The notes under the pieces are model-generated. The model was not told the origin of the DNA. It saw only the letters and a list, made by a program, of their open reading frames with translations, and made no database searches. Shown here piece by piece: positions 9,519-16,473 of a stretch of DNA of 64,000 bases. The stretch comes from an uncultured Bacteroidales bacterium. GTDB lineage: Bacteria > Bacteroidota > Bacteroidia > Bacteroidales > Muribaculaceae. Location: contig CANPDU010000012.1 in assembly GCA_947573135.1 (NCBI GenBank), forward strand, positions 1 to 64,000, read 5' to 3'. The position numbers and the translations under genes were made by a program. The first letter of the stretch is position 1, and each line of letters starts with the position of its first letter.

Positions 9519-9660
9519 AGTTTCCATTTGAACTCCGATACTGTTTTCTGGTTTAGCCTGTATTCTTTTGCCGGCTATATTGGTGACATGCCCTTTTTCT
9601 TGGTAGCTATTGTTTATTTTTTTGGTTTGGGCGCATCAAACGCCTATCCCTAAAAGTTAT
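9519..9660 (-). pseudogene. IS1595-type transposase remnant, copy 1
   Basis: The minus strand encodes I-A-T-K-K-K-G-M-S-P-I, a stop, then P-A-K-E-Y-R-L-N-Q-K-T-V-S-E-F-K. This matches the segment after the zinc ribbon of IS1595-family transposases (KKG-S--EL---L-LRQKT-W-FK). It is only about 140 bp, carries at least one in-frame stop and ends at mltG, so it is a relic. A closely similar copy lies at 13955-14095 in the same orientation. Confidence 0.7.
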
Positions 9661-9882
9661 TTATTTGAAGAGATCGACGCGACCGAAAAGGTTTCCGCGT
9701 TTTACCTGTTTGCGGTAGCAGATGTAGAACTTAGTGCAAAATGTGGTTATAACAATCGTCGCAACCAGATTCCACCACTCGATAGATCCATCGATAACAC
9801 GAATGACCCTGTCTATAATGCAACCGACTGACAGTATAGTGAGTGTCAGCCAGATATTTCGTTTTACTTTATTACTCAACAT
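9661..9882 (-). CDS. Small two-TM membrane protein, unknown
   Basis: A 73-residue hydrophobic protein with two probable membrane segments (about residues 8-27 and 38-55) joined by a short loop, and a basic C-terminus. It is the last gene of the minus-strand island, and its start overlaps the end of the PH-like pseudogene by 7 nt. No family recognised. The length and membrane pattern make it plausible as a real gene, but it could also be debris in a decaying region. Confidence 0.45.
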   Translation of the reverse strand: MLSNKVKRNIWLTLTILSVGCIIDRVIRVIDGSIEWWNLVATIVITTFCTKFYICYRKQVKRGNLFGRVDLFK

Positions 9883-10092
9883 TTGAGTTCTTTAATGTTT
9901 GGGCTGATTTCAATAAGTTGTGCGATGAATTTATCGCGATTATTGGGCGAGATTTCCAATGGAGCATAACTTTTCCATACGGTGCGGTCAATGAAACTTA
10001 TCCACAGCGGAAAGCCATATGACGCCAAGGAATCCAACTGTAATAACCCAGACCCACCAGTCAATTTTTGAACGATAAACAGTCTTTCCCAT
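9876..10092 (-). pseudogene. Decayed PH-like membrane protein (paralog of 54577-55155)
   Basis: Two overlapping frames each match part of the intact 192-residue protein at 54577. The ATG at 10092 opens a 34-residue frame (VYRSKIDWWVWVITVGFLGV) that corresponds to that protein's first membrane segment and stops at 9988. Another frame ending at 9876 gives DRTVWKSYAPLEISP and following residues, nearly identical to the paralog's C-terminus. The central part is missing and the two halves are out of frame. An internal deletion plus frameshift is the simplest reading. Confidence 0.75.
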
Positions 10093-10094
10093 AT

Positions 10095-11153
10095 TTATCT
10101 GATTTGAAATTCAACATACACCGTGTCGCTTTTCTGGATTGGATATGGCGGATAGTGGAATGTTTTCACAAGTCGATATGTCGCAGATTTATCGCTAAAA
10201 TCATAAATCCACGGCTTTACAGTCATCTTGAACATGCCATCGGATCGAACGACATATCCAATATCATTAAAACAGACTTCGGTTCCTTTTGCTTTTAGTT
10301 CAAGATACTTTCCTGAGTACGGAGCTTGAATCCAGTTCCCTTTTGTCGATTGTATATCGATTCTATACCATTCGCCGGTTGTCAAATCAATATTTCGGCT
10401 GTTTGTAAATTCCACAATAAGCGAATCTATAGGGTTCTTTATCGGTTCAGGACTGACAATTCTCATACTCATTCCATCTACGGTAGAATAGCATTTTTGG
10501 AAGTCAGACCCGACGTCATGCTTTCTGTCAAATGTATATGTCGTTCCGTCAGGAAGATATTCCCACGTTGAATCCGTGAATACAAGTTTAGCAGTATCTC
10601 CGCTTACAGTAATATATCCTGATATTGGATTTCCGGAGGCATCGGTTCCTGTGAAGACAAGTTTACCACCCTTCAATTTTCCAAATCCATCATTAATCTC
10701 CGTAAGGCGAAATAATTTTATTGAGACATTATATCCATTTTCGGTTCTGCTGATAACAAGGGTCGAGCCGTCGTCTCTATTTTCAAATATACCGAAATAC
10801 TTATTGTTATAGACATACTCGTCATTGCCGGGTATGTCAGGTTCAAGTTCAACGGTTATGAGTGTGTCATTCTTCAATATCGGTAATGTCTTATCGATAG
10901 TGCCAACGTATGAGAACCGTAGTGAATCTCCAGTTTGCGTCTCAATATGAAAATTTCCTAAAGTGTCGGTCAGAAACGTCTTGCCATCTGAGACTCGTTT
11001 TATAACAGTTTGTCTTAGAGGGGATCCGTCCGGTCCATATATCACTTTACCATTAATAACGACAGCCTCCGGCGCGTCAATCCCTTGAGATTTGCATCCA
11101 ACGACAATAAGGGTAAACAAGAGGATTGTAACGGAGAGAAAAGCCCTCATCAT
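10095..11153 (-). CDS. Lipoprotein with carboxypeptidase-regulatory-like domain
   Basis: A 352-residue predicted lipoprotein: the lipobox in LIVVGCKSQ puts the modified cysteine near residue 20. Residues 35-105 (INGKVIYGPDGSPLRQTVIK...TDTLGNFHIET) match the CarboxypepD_reg-like beta-sandwich. The middle is beta-rich without a recognised family. The C-terminal part (KNPIDSLIVEFTN...TVYVEFQIR) resembles an Ig-like domain. Its start overlaps the stop of the META gene (ATGA), so the two lipoproteins are co-translated. Likely anchored in the outer membrane; role unknown. Confidence 0.75.
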   Translation of the reverse strand: MMRAFLSVTILLFTLIVVGCKSQGIDAPEAVVINGKVIYGPDGSPLRQTVIKRVSDGKTFLTDTLGNFHIETQTGDSLRFSYVGTIDKTLPILKNDTLITVELEPDIPGNDEYVYNNKYFGIFENRDDGSTLVISRTENGYNVSIKLFRLTEINDGFGKLKGGKLVFTGTDASGNPISGYITVSGDTAKLVFTDSTWEYLPDGTTYTFDRKHDVGSDFQKCYSTVDGMSMRIVSPEPIKNPIDSLIVEFTNSRNIDLTTGEWYRIDIQSTKGNWIQAPYSGKYLELKAKGTEVCFNDIGYVVRSDGMFKMTVKPWIYDFSDKSATYRLVKTFHYPPYPIQKSDTVYVEFQIR

Positions 11154-11641
11154 TTTATTTCATTTTTTGCTTTGAGCAGCAGGATACATTCGGCGGGAGC
11201 AGTGCCATTCAATCTTACGACGGAATCATTCTGAACGTCTATTGTCGATATGTGGGGAAGAATACGTCGCAGGGCATTCTCCGTCCTCATGTCATCGCAC
11301 GCCATTTCGGTCATAGCTCCGTCACCGAGTTTGATGGAATCTCCATTTACGGCGTATGACCCGCTGATGGAATTGCAGTTTGTCATGATGAAATATGTGC
11401 TGTCTTCAAAGACGATATACTGTTTCATGCTCGATGACGACTCATCAGGACGCACATAATCGGAATCGCTGAAAACTATGTTCTCGATATACCACTGTCC
11501 GCGAATGTCGACGTTTGCGATTTCGGTCCGGACCTCGTTATCGGTTTTGTCAGATTTTGTCTCTTTATTACCGGAGCATCCGGCCGCTGTTGCCATCAAT
11601 AGAGAGGCAGCAACAATGAAAGATATATTGTTTGTCTTCAT
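11150..11641 (-). CDS. META (HslJ-like) domain lipoprotein
   Basis: A 163-residue predicted lipoprotein (lipobox ATAAGCSGN). The mature part has the META-domain pattern: GQWYIENI near the start, FEDSTYFIMTNCNSISGSY in the middle and a DGAMTEMACDDM block with the conserved cysteine. META domains in HslJ-type proteins are linked to envelope stress and drug resistance, with no known enzymatic activity. Overlaps the following lipoprotein by 4 nt. No clear TAnnTTTG box upstream. Confidence 0.75.
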   Translation of the reverse strand: MKTNNISFIVAASLLMATAAGCSGNKETKSDKTDNEVRTEIANVDIRGQWYIENIVFSDSDYVRPDESSSSMKQYIVFEDSTYFIMTNCNSISGSYAVNGDSIKLGDGAMTEMACDDMRTENALRRILPHISTIDVQNDSVVRLNGTAPAECILLLKAKNEIK

Positions 11642-11715
11642 AAAATTCAGTTTTAATGTTTCTTGTGTGATTGCTCTTGGTTCATATACTCAGAACATCT
11701 CTATCCTTTGCCGGT

Positions 11716-11865
11716 TCAGTCCCAGTCATTGAGGTTGGCGATGAACTTGTCAATCGATTTTTCATCAACCAATTCCGGCACATCTACCGTGTTTATACGG
11801 TAGTCGAAATCTACCATCATATCATCAACGGAGTTTTCTCCATATTCATTATCTGCGTAGTCCAT
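11716..11865 (-). CDS. 49-residue peptide matching the N-terminus of the PH-like protein
   Basis: The ATG at 11865 opens a 49-residue frame beginning MDYADNEYGENSVDDMM, then DFDYRINT. It closely matches the first 25 residues of the protein at 54577 (MDDFENYGENPVDDMM, then DYDYHVNT). The rest (ELVDEKSIDKFIANLNDWD) does not continue into the membrane domain. The start overlaps the previous stop (TGATG), which suggests real translation. It is either a remnant or an independently used acidic module. Confidence 0.55.
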   Translation of the reverse strand: MDYADNEYGENSVDDMMVDFDYRINTVDVPELVDEKSIDKFIANLNDWD

Positions 11866-12095
11866 CAATCGTTTAGTTTTTGGATTGTATCAATGCGTTT
11901 GGAGAACCATTTGTAAATGAAGTAGAATCCGGCAAACATAAATACCCCGAGAACAAACTTGGATGATTTGGTGAGCATATCATGTTCACGCAGATATTGA
12001 TTGCATAGTGCAATGATTGCTCCATACAATCCGGCCGTCAACAATAATATTAGCAAAGCTGAAACGGCTTTCTTTACAGTCGGAGTGAGTTTCAT
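11865..12095 (-). CDS. Small two-TM membrane protein, unknown
   Basis: A 76-residue protein with two membrane segments (about residues 11-32 and 45-62) and positively charged ends (MKLTPTVKK, KWFSKR). It starts immediately after the stop of the HU-like gene and is coupled to the 49-residue ORF downstream, so the three may form one transcript. No family recognised. Confidence 0.6.
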   Translation of the reverse strand: MKLTPTVKKAVSALLILLLTAGLYGAIIALCNQYLREHDMLTKSSKFVLGVFMFAGFYFIYKWFSKRIDTIQKLND

Positions 12096-12296
12096 TTACT
12101 TTGCAATCTCGTCTTTAAAGGAGTTGGCGGGTTTGAATGCCGGGATGTTGTGAGCCGGTATGATTAGCGTGGTGTTCTCGCCATGAGCGAGGCTGTCCTT
12201 CACGACGGTCATGAACTCTTCCACTACCGAGATGACAGCGGTCTTATCGATGCGGGTCGTTCTTGCTATCTCGTTAACTATATCTGCTTTAGTCAT
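12096..12296 (-). CDS. HU-family protein lacking the DNA-binding arm
   Basis: A 66-residue protein beginning MTKADIVNEIARTTRIDK and ending IIPAHNIPAFKPANSF, both typical of Bacteroidota HU proteins of about 91 residues. The expected central block (strands with GFGSF and the basic arm KRRA-KTARN) is absent: GEN runs straight into TTLIIPAHN. The loss is about 25 residues and in frame. The dimerisation helices remain, so it might still form HU-like dimers without normal DNA binding. It may be a pseudogene or a dominant-negative variant. A -7 box lies about 32 nt upstream. Confidence 0.7.
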   Translation of the reverse strand: MTKADIVNEIARTTRIDKTAVISVVEEFMTVVKDSLAHGENTTLIIPAHNIPAFKPANSFKDEIAK

Positions 12297-12327
12297 ATTG
12301 TCTTGAATTTGATGAGTTTTATGAACA

Positions 12328-12335
12328 CAAAATTA
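12328..12335 (-). promoter_or_regulatory. -7 box of the HU-like gene
   Basis: TAATTTTG on the minus strand; the transcript would begin near 12321, 25 nt before the ATG. Confidence 0.55.
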
Positions 12336-12364
12336 CTAAAAACCGGGCATATAGACATAAAGAA

Positions 12365-12387
12365 GCCCGCCCAAAATGAGCAGGCTG
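12365..12387 (-). terminator. Intrinsic terminator after the radical SAM gene
   Basis: A 7-bp stem (AGCCTGC with GCGGGCT, one G-U pair) and a 9-nt loop, followed on the minus strand by TCTTT. It is about 20 nt past the stop at 12406. Short but well placed. Confidence 0.5.
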
Positions 12388-12405
12388 AACGCAGGATCGA
12401 AATCT

Positions 12406-13299
12406 TCACAGATGCCATATCCTGTGACGATAGGCTTTCAGTTCCTCTTCCGGGAATTGGGCTATCGCTTTGTCAAACTCACGGAGTATCGCGGCTTTGT
12501 CATCCGGCAATGCTCCTGTGATCGGTACCGTATTGGAGATATGATGTCCGAGCAGATTGACCGAGATATTCAGTCGGTCAACGAGTGTGCGCATCTCGAC
12601 CAGACGCTCAATCTCAGGCTCCTCGATGTATGTGCCGTCCAATACTTCCTGATATAATCGAGATTCAGGGAAAATCGTCAGAGAGACGATATTGATGATG
12701 CAGGGATGCAATTTGTTGAGGACGTCGGCTGTGGCTATCGCGCTTGCCTCGCCGTTGCCCTTGCCGCCGAGTCCGTTGAGATAAAACACATTGTAGCGGA
12801 TACCGGCCTCGTCAAGTTTTGAAAGCTGTGCGAGAATGTCGGAGGCATGGTAGCCTTTGTTCATCCGCTCCAGTGTCGGGTCGTGAGCGGTCTCTATACC
12901 AATGTTTATGCCATCGAGCTTCAGATGATGGAGATTCTTTAGCTCCTCTACTGATTTTGGGGTGATGTCGGTGACACGGGCGAACATTCCGAATGAAACC
13001 ATGTGAGGAAGATACTTTCTCAACAGCAGTGCCACATCCATAAGTTTGTTGTAACTCAATGCAAACGGGTTTGCCCCGGTGAGATAAACACGCCTGGCTC
13101 GCGGTTGCCACTGCTTGATTACCTTCAGGTCTTCCTCTACCTCCGATAGCGGCGACATATGGAACGGAGTGCCATGATAAAGGCTGCAAAACCTGCACTT
13201 GTGCCATGTACAACCCGAGGTGAGTTGCAGCAACTGCGAGTTGGCTTCGTATGGCGGTCGCCACACCTGCCCGGTGAAATGTAGCTCAGGATATATCAT
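12406..13299 (-). CDS. Radical SAM protein
   Basis: A 297-residue protein with the iron-sulfur site at C30, C35 and C38 (SGCTWHKCRFC). The spacing is CX4CX2C rather than the usual CX3CX2C, a form common in one uncharacterised radical SAM branch. Later parts fit the SAM-binding barrel (GANPFALS, DGINIGIETAHD, NGLGGKGN). No extra cluster or B12 domain is visible. The start at 13299 was chosen because the -7 box at 13330-13337 overlaps the upstream TTG. Divergent from an HxlR regulator, which may control it. Substrate unknown. Confidence 0.85.
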   Translation of the reverse strand: MIYPELHFTGQVWRPPYEANSQLLQLTSGCTWHKCRFCSLYHGTPFHMSPLSEVEEDLKVIKQWQPRARRVYLTGANPFALSYNKLMDVALLLRKYLPHMVSFGMFARVTDITPKSVEELKNLHHLKLDGINIGIETAHDPTLERMNKGYHASDILAQLSKLDEAGIRYNVFYLNGLGGKGNGEASAIATADVLNKLHPCIINIVSLTIFPESRLYQEVLDGTYIEEPEIERLVEMRTLVDRLNISVNLLGHHISNTVPITGALPDDKAAILREFDKAIAQFPEEELKAYRHRIWHL

Positions 13300-13329
13300 A
13301 TCTCGATATTTTTTGTTAATTTTGTGATG

Positions 13330-13337
13330 CAAAATTA
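13330..13337 (-). promoter_or_regulatory. -7 box of the radical SAM gene
   Basis: TAATTTTG on the minus strand, with a start point near 13323 and a leader of about 24 nt. It lies in the divergent region shared with the HxlR gene. Confidence 0.6.
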
Positions 13338-13434
13338 AGGGATAATCAGAGTCAAAGCAATAACTTACCGAAAGGCTTGACCCTTACCTAAAAGTTTGTT
13401 TTGCTCGTTATCAGCCTATTTTGCCCTATCGAAA

Positions 13435-13803
13435 ATGGCAAAAAAATTAGACTACGAATATTGCAAGGCCGCTCCGATGCTTGAATGGCTCGGCAATAAG
13501 TGGGCGTTGGTTGTTCTCGTGAAGATTTCCGAGAGCGAACCGGTGCGCTTCAATGAACTGTACCGAAACATCCCGTCGGTCTCGGAGAAAGTGCTTTCGC
13601 AGGTACTTCGCCAGTTGACGACCGACGGCATAATCCACCGCGAGCTGTTCCCAGATGTCCCTCCACGGACTGAATATTCCGTGACGGACTTCGGCAGGAC
13701 ACTATTGCCCCACGTCGAAGCCCTTATCAAGTGGGGACGCGAGAACTTCGACACAATAATGTCAAACCGAAATAAACATGAATTGACCAATGAAAAGCAT
13801 TGA
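13435..13803 (+). CDS. HxlR-family transcriptional regulator
   Basis: A 122-residue winged-helix regulator from the ATG at 13435 (MAKKLDYEYCKAAPMLEWLGNKW). Family markers are the N-terminal C10, GNKWALVVL at 20-28, RFNELYRNIPSVSEKVLSQVLRQL for the recognition helix, and YSVTDFGRTL in the wing. HxlR proteins with a single N-terminal cysteine often sense electrophiles or redox change (family knowledge). The divergent radical SAM gene is the likely target. Confidence 0.88.
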   Translation: MAKKLDYEYCKAAPMLEWLGNKWALVVLVKISESEPVRFNELYRNIPSVSEKVLSQVLRQLTTDGIIHRELFPDVPPRTEYSVTDFGRTLLPHVEALIKWGRENFDTIMSNRNKHELTNEKH

Positions 13804-13954
13804 AGATTAGAGATCTCCAGAACTGCCTCGGCACGAAATACCGAATCTGTGTCCCTGGTGCGGCAATCCCTCCGATTCACCGCCGATATATAACTCATCT
13901 GCATGCACTGTGCCGACAAGAGGATGCCGACCGGAACTTTTCATGGCCAGCTGT

Positions 13955-14095
13955 AGTTTCATTTGAACTCCCATAGTGTTTTCTGGCGTAGCTCGTATTC
14001 TTCAGCCAGCTCCATTGGAGACATGCCCTTTTTCTTGGTCGCTATTGTTTATTTTTTGTTTGGGCGCATAAACTGCCTATACCTACTATGTTATT
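13955..14095 (-). pseudogene. IS1595-type transposase remnant, copy 2
   Basis: The minus strand encodes IATKKKGMSPMELAEEYE, then LRQKTLWEFK and a stop. This is the region following the zinc ribbon in IS1595-family transposases. It is the better preserved of the two copies: copy 1 (9519-9660) has a stop at the MELA position. Upstream sequence (TTTGGGCGCAT and about 25 nt more) is also shared, so the homology goes beyond the coding part. The stop directly after WEFK removes the catalytic domain. Confidence 0.75.
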
Positions 14096-14148
14096 TTGAC
14101 AAATGGCAGTTCGCGACATTTGTTGATAGCTAAATCGGAATTTTAGAG

Positions 14149-14156
14149 TAATTTTG
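14149..14156 (+). promoter_or_regulatory. -7 box of the zinc-ribbon gene
   Basis: TAATTTTG, predicted start near 14163, 28 nt before the ATG at 14191. The upstream TTTG at 14119 is too far away for a standard -33 element. Confidence 0.5.
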
Positions 14157-14190
14157 TGATCATATGAATTGGATTATTACGTATTAGATT

Positions 14191-14514
14191 ATGGAACTGA
14201 AGGCAAGGGAATGTCCTCATTGTCACCGGATGGTTTCAATAAAGACATGCTCTACATATTTTTTGCGAGGAACGGCATATCATATTCGGTGCAACCACTG
14301 CAATGCAGAACTGGCTTTAATTAAAGAGCCGGTACCGTTTAAATGGTGTCCGCTTGTTGGATATATGAGTACCGTTATACCCGCTGTCTATTTTTTGTTT
14401 GTCAGAAAATTAGGGTTCGTCGAATCAATGTTGTATGCTGCTATAATAGGATTACTCGCAGTCGTAACGATAGCGATACTCACTATAGAAAGATGCTATT
14501 TTAAAGTTGTTTAA
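14191..14514 (+). CDS. Zinc-ribbon membrane protein (TIGR04104-like)
   Basis: A 107-residue protein with two CxxC knuckles (CPHC at 8-11 and CNHC at about 34-37) and two membrane segments at the C-terminus (about 55-75 and 80-100). The layout, CPxC then CxxC then paired helices, is like the putative zinc-finger family TIGR04104. It is followed after 11 nt by a lipoprotein gene, so they may be co-transcribed. Function unknown. Confidence 0.65.
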   Translation: MELKARECPHCHRMVSIKTCSTYFLRGTAYHIRCNHCNAELALIKEPVPFKWCPLVGYMSTVIPAVYFLFVRKLGFVESMLYAAIIGLLAVVTIAILTIERCYFKVV

Positions 14515-14525
14515 ACCGCGCTTCA

Positions 14526-15413
14526 ATGAAAAATCTTATTAGAATTATTGTATTTGTTGTTATTGCTACTGCTTTTGTTGTGTCATGTAGCGGACGAGGT
14601 GAGGTCGATAATGATGCACAGCCAATAGCAGATTCTGTAATTGAAACTGCTCCTGAAATTATCAGGGGCAAGGTAATTGAAGATACAGTAATTGGGCATT
14701 GGACTATTAAAATAGCGAAGGACTCTAATGAGATTGTCGTCGGGGAAGATTACTGTCCGACGAGAGATTCGTCGGTATTCCTGACTTTATTATATGACCA
14801 CCGGGTTGTGTATTCCGATAAAGAAATACGGACAAAAGATATTGTCGGGAGCGAAGGTGAATATTTTATGTGGTATGGCGGCAATGTTTCCTGGGTCTCG
14901 GACTCCGCTATATATTTGTCATTCGGGTGTTTTATTCCGGCTTCAGATGACGGATGGAGGAAATTACTCCAAATTCTGCCCGACGGTACATGTAACCATA
15001 TTGTCATTGAGGATTTAATGGGGTTCAACGGATTTTATGACATTGACAAATTTATGGCTCTGTATTTTAACGAAAAGGCAGTGGGGGCGTCTTACAAAGA
15101 CTTAAAACGTCTGTTTGATTATTACTGTACGAAAGAGGTTGCCGAGGCACTATCATCAGGAACTATTCAAATTGGTGCTGAAGTTGCCGATTTTCGACAT
15201 GCTTACCTTACGACCAAAATAGATGTCACCGGTGAACCCTATGAATGGCACTCATTTGAGGTTGTGTTCAAGCCTGATCCTAATGATGATAATGTGGCAG
15301 ATACAATTTACATGGTTTTCGACGAAGAATTAGATAAGATCTCCAGAATAGACACATGTGCTATTATAGACACATGCGCTGTTAATGTGGTTGACGCATC
15401 AGATATAGAATGA
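14526..15413 (+). CDS. Lipoprotein, unknown (possible DUF4738 type)
   Basis: A 295-residue predicted lipoprotein: the lipobox FVVSCSGRG gives the modified cysteine near residue 21. The mature region is acidic and beta-rich, with aromatic-rich WYGGNVSWVSDSAIYLSFG near residue 120. The length and lipoprotein pattern suggest DUF4738-type Bacteroidota lipoproteins, a weak inference. The C-terminus contains a small tandem duplication (RIDTCA-IIDTCA) encoded by two near-identical 15-nt units at about 15348-15378. Confidence 0.6.
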   Translation: MKNLIRIIVFVVIATAFVVSCSGRGEVDNDAQPIADSVIETAPEIIRGKVIEDTVIGHWTIKIAKDSNEIVVGEDYCPTRDSSVFLTLLYDHRVVYSDKEIRTKDIVGSEGEYFMWYGGNVSWVSDSAIYLSFGCFIPASDDGWRKLLQILPDGTCNHIVIEDLMGFNGFYDIDKFMALYFNEKAVGASYKDLKRLFDYYCTKEVAEALSSGTIQIGAEVADFRHAYLTTKIDVTGEPYEWHSFEVVFKPDPNDDNVADTIYMVFDEELDKISRIDTCAIIDTCAVNVVDASDIE

Positions 15414-15526
15414 TAGGACTACATATTAAGTCTTGGTTAGTTTTGGAGATTCCCATATGTCAGATCGTATTTCGTAAATAAATTTCTAAACCATAGGATG
15501 TGCTGAAAGTAGTTTTAGTACAGTAT

Positions 15527-15751
15527 TTATTTTTTATTAGACTCCTGATATTCTTCCCAAATAATTGAAGCAAGATATTTGTCACTGCGGCATTGCAAGT
15601 CTGCGATGCCTTCTTCTATTAGCTCTGAAGTGTCGGATTGGTAAAAAATATCAGTAGCCTCTTGAATAGACAGATCATAAAGATCGCAGATACTTCTTAT
15701 GATATTGGCACTTTTGCCGGCTTGAAAAGCCAATCTACTTTCTTCGGTCAT
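15527..15751 (-). CDS. DUF3791 protein (cassette gene 3)
   Basis: A 74-residue protein starting MTEESRLAFQAGKSANIIRS. It belongs to the DUF3791 type by the pattern of a short helical protein with a YDLSIQEATDIFYQS block. The ATG at 15751 was chosen because it overlaps the DUF3990 stop by 4 nt (ATGA). It is distinct in sequence from the DUF3791 gene at the head of the cassette, so the toxin-like gene is bracketed by two different small partners. No terminator hairpin seen after it. Confidence 0.7.
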   Translation of the reverse strand: MTEESRLAFQAGKSANIIRSICDLYDLSIQEATDIFYQSDTSELIEEGIADLQCRSDKYLASIIWEEYQESNKK

Positions 15752-16218
15752 AGTTGTTTGCTTTCGATATGTTTTAAACATTCGTCAAGCATCCTTTGTG
15801 AACGGATGCAGTATTGAATATTGGGTTTCTCGTATATGAGCAGACCCAAAGTGTCATGTTCTGACAGTTCACCGGCAAAATATCGGTCAAGAGTTTGTAT
15901 AACTTTGTCATTAGCAATTCCTCCGATTATAATGTCATAATCTGAAATGTCTTTACCTGCACGGCAGTTGGCAACGAAACTGAGCCAATCTTTGTCGTAG
16001 TTGTTGAACTTTAGATTTTTCCATTCCGCCGGATTAAAGTCAAATTCATAGGTGTTGAGCCAAGCCGTTCTTTGACGTCTCAGAAATCGTTGTGCATATC
16101 TGACAGCCTGTTCGTGGATCGGTGTTAAATAAAAACCTTTGCCGAAATCAAGATAGTCACGGGAGTGAATTATGTCGGGCATAGGCACAGACACATCGGA
16201 TGAATGATAAAGTTTCAT
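15748..16218 (-). CDS. DUF3990 protein, putative ADP-ribosyltransferase-fold toxin
   Basis: A 156-residue protein opening MKLYHSSDVSVPMPDI with the family core DFGKGFYLTPIHEQAVRYA at about residues 24-42, and YDIIIGGIANDKV at about 94-106. DUF3990 has been related to the ADP-ribosyltransferase (RES/ART-like) fold: the H in LYHSS, the GxGFYLT strand and a later acidic residue would line an NAD pocket. This is family-level knowledge; activity is inferred. It lies between two DUF3791 genes with 2-nt and -4-nt spacing, a compact arrangement typical of toxin-antitoxin units. Confidence 0.78.
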   Translation of the reverse strand: MKLYHSSDVSVPMPDIIHSRDYLDFGKGFYLTPIHEQAVRYAQRFLRRQRTAWLNTYEFDFNPAEWKNLKFNNYDKDWLSFVANCRAGKDISDYDIIIGGIANDKVIQTLDRYFAGELSEHDTLGLLIYEKPNIQYCIRSQRMLDECLKHIESKQL

Positions 16219-16220
16219 TA

Positions 16221-16433
16221 CTACAATACTCCTTTCTCTCTCATATAGTCGGTGAGGTCTTCAACAAGATAACGTGAACTGAATGTGTGCAGCACATCGT
16301 ATGACGGCACTATGTAGTCGTACAAAATGCCTGACTCCTTCAGTCTTCTGTATACTTCACGCTGACTCATCTTCAGCACTTGCGCGAGTTTGCTGATGCA
16401 ATATGTTACAAATTCAAGAGTCTTAAAGTCCAT
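16221..16433 (-). CDS. DUF3791 protein (cassette gene 1)
   Basis: A 70-residue protein (MDFKTLEFVTYCISKLAQVL) with the DUF3791 pattern: a helical N-terminus, then LKMSQREVYRRLKESGILYDYIVPSYDVLH. The middle looks like a small helix-turn-helix (SQREVYRRL), so it could be a DNA-binding antitoxin. First gene of the three-gene cassette, with a -7 box 23 nt upstream and DUF3990 starting 2 nt after its stop. Confidence 0.72.
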   Translation of the reverse strand: MDFKTLEFVTYCISKLAQVLKMSQREVYRRLKESGILYDYIVPSYDVLHTFSSRYLVEDLTDYMREKGVL

Positions 16434-16455
16434 TGTTGTTAATACCTTTGTAGCC

Positions 16456-16463
16456 CAAAGTTA
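16456..16463 (-). promoter_or_regulatory. -7 box of the DUF3791-DUF3990 cassette
   Basis: TAACTTTG on the minus strand, predicted start near 16449. No clear -33 TTTG. It lies directly beyond the 3' end of the TPR gene. Confidence 0.6.
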
Positions 16464-16473
16464 AGCATATTTT

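Larger units (their letters stand above)
13804..14190. other. Non-coding region with an IS1595 relic and a promoter
   Basis: No convincing gene in 387 bp. It holds the second IS1595-type remnant (13955-14095) and a -7 box TAATTTTG at 14149-14156 for the zinc-ribbon gene. The stretch 13804-13954 shows no recognisable feature. Confidence 0.6.

Noticed and set aside
13452-13919. 155-residue open frame on the minus strand
   Set aside because: It overlaps the HxlR gene, which has full family motifs; the extra part past 13804 shows nothing recognisable.
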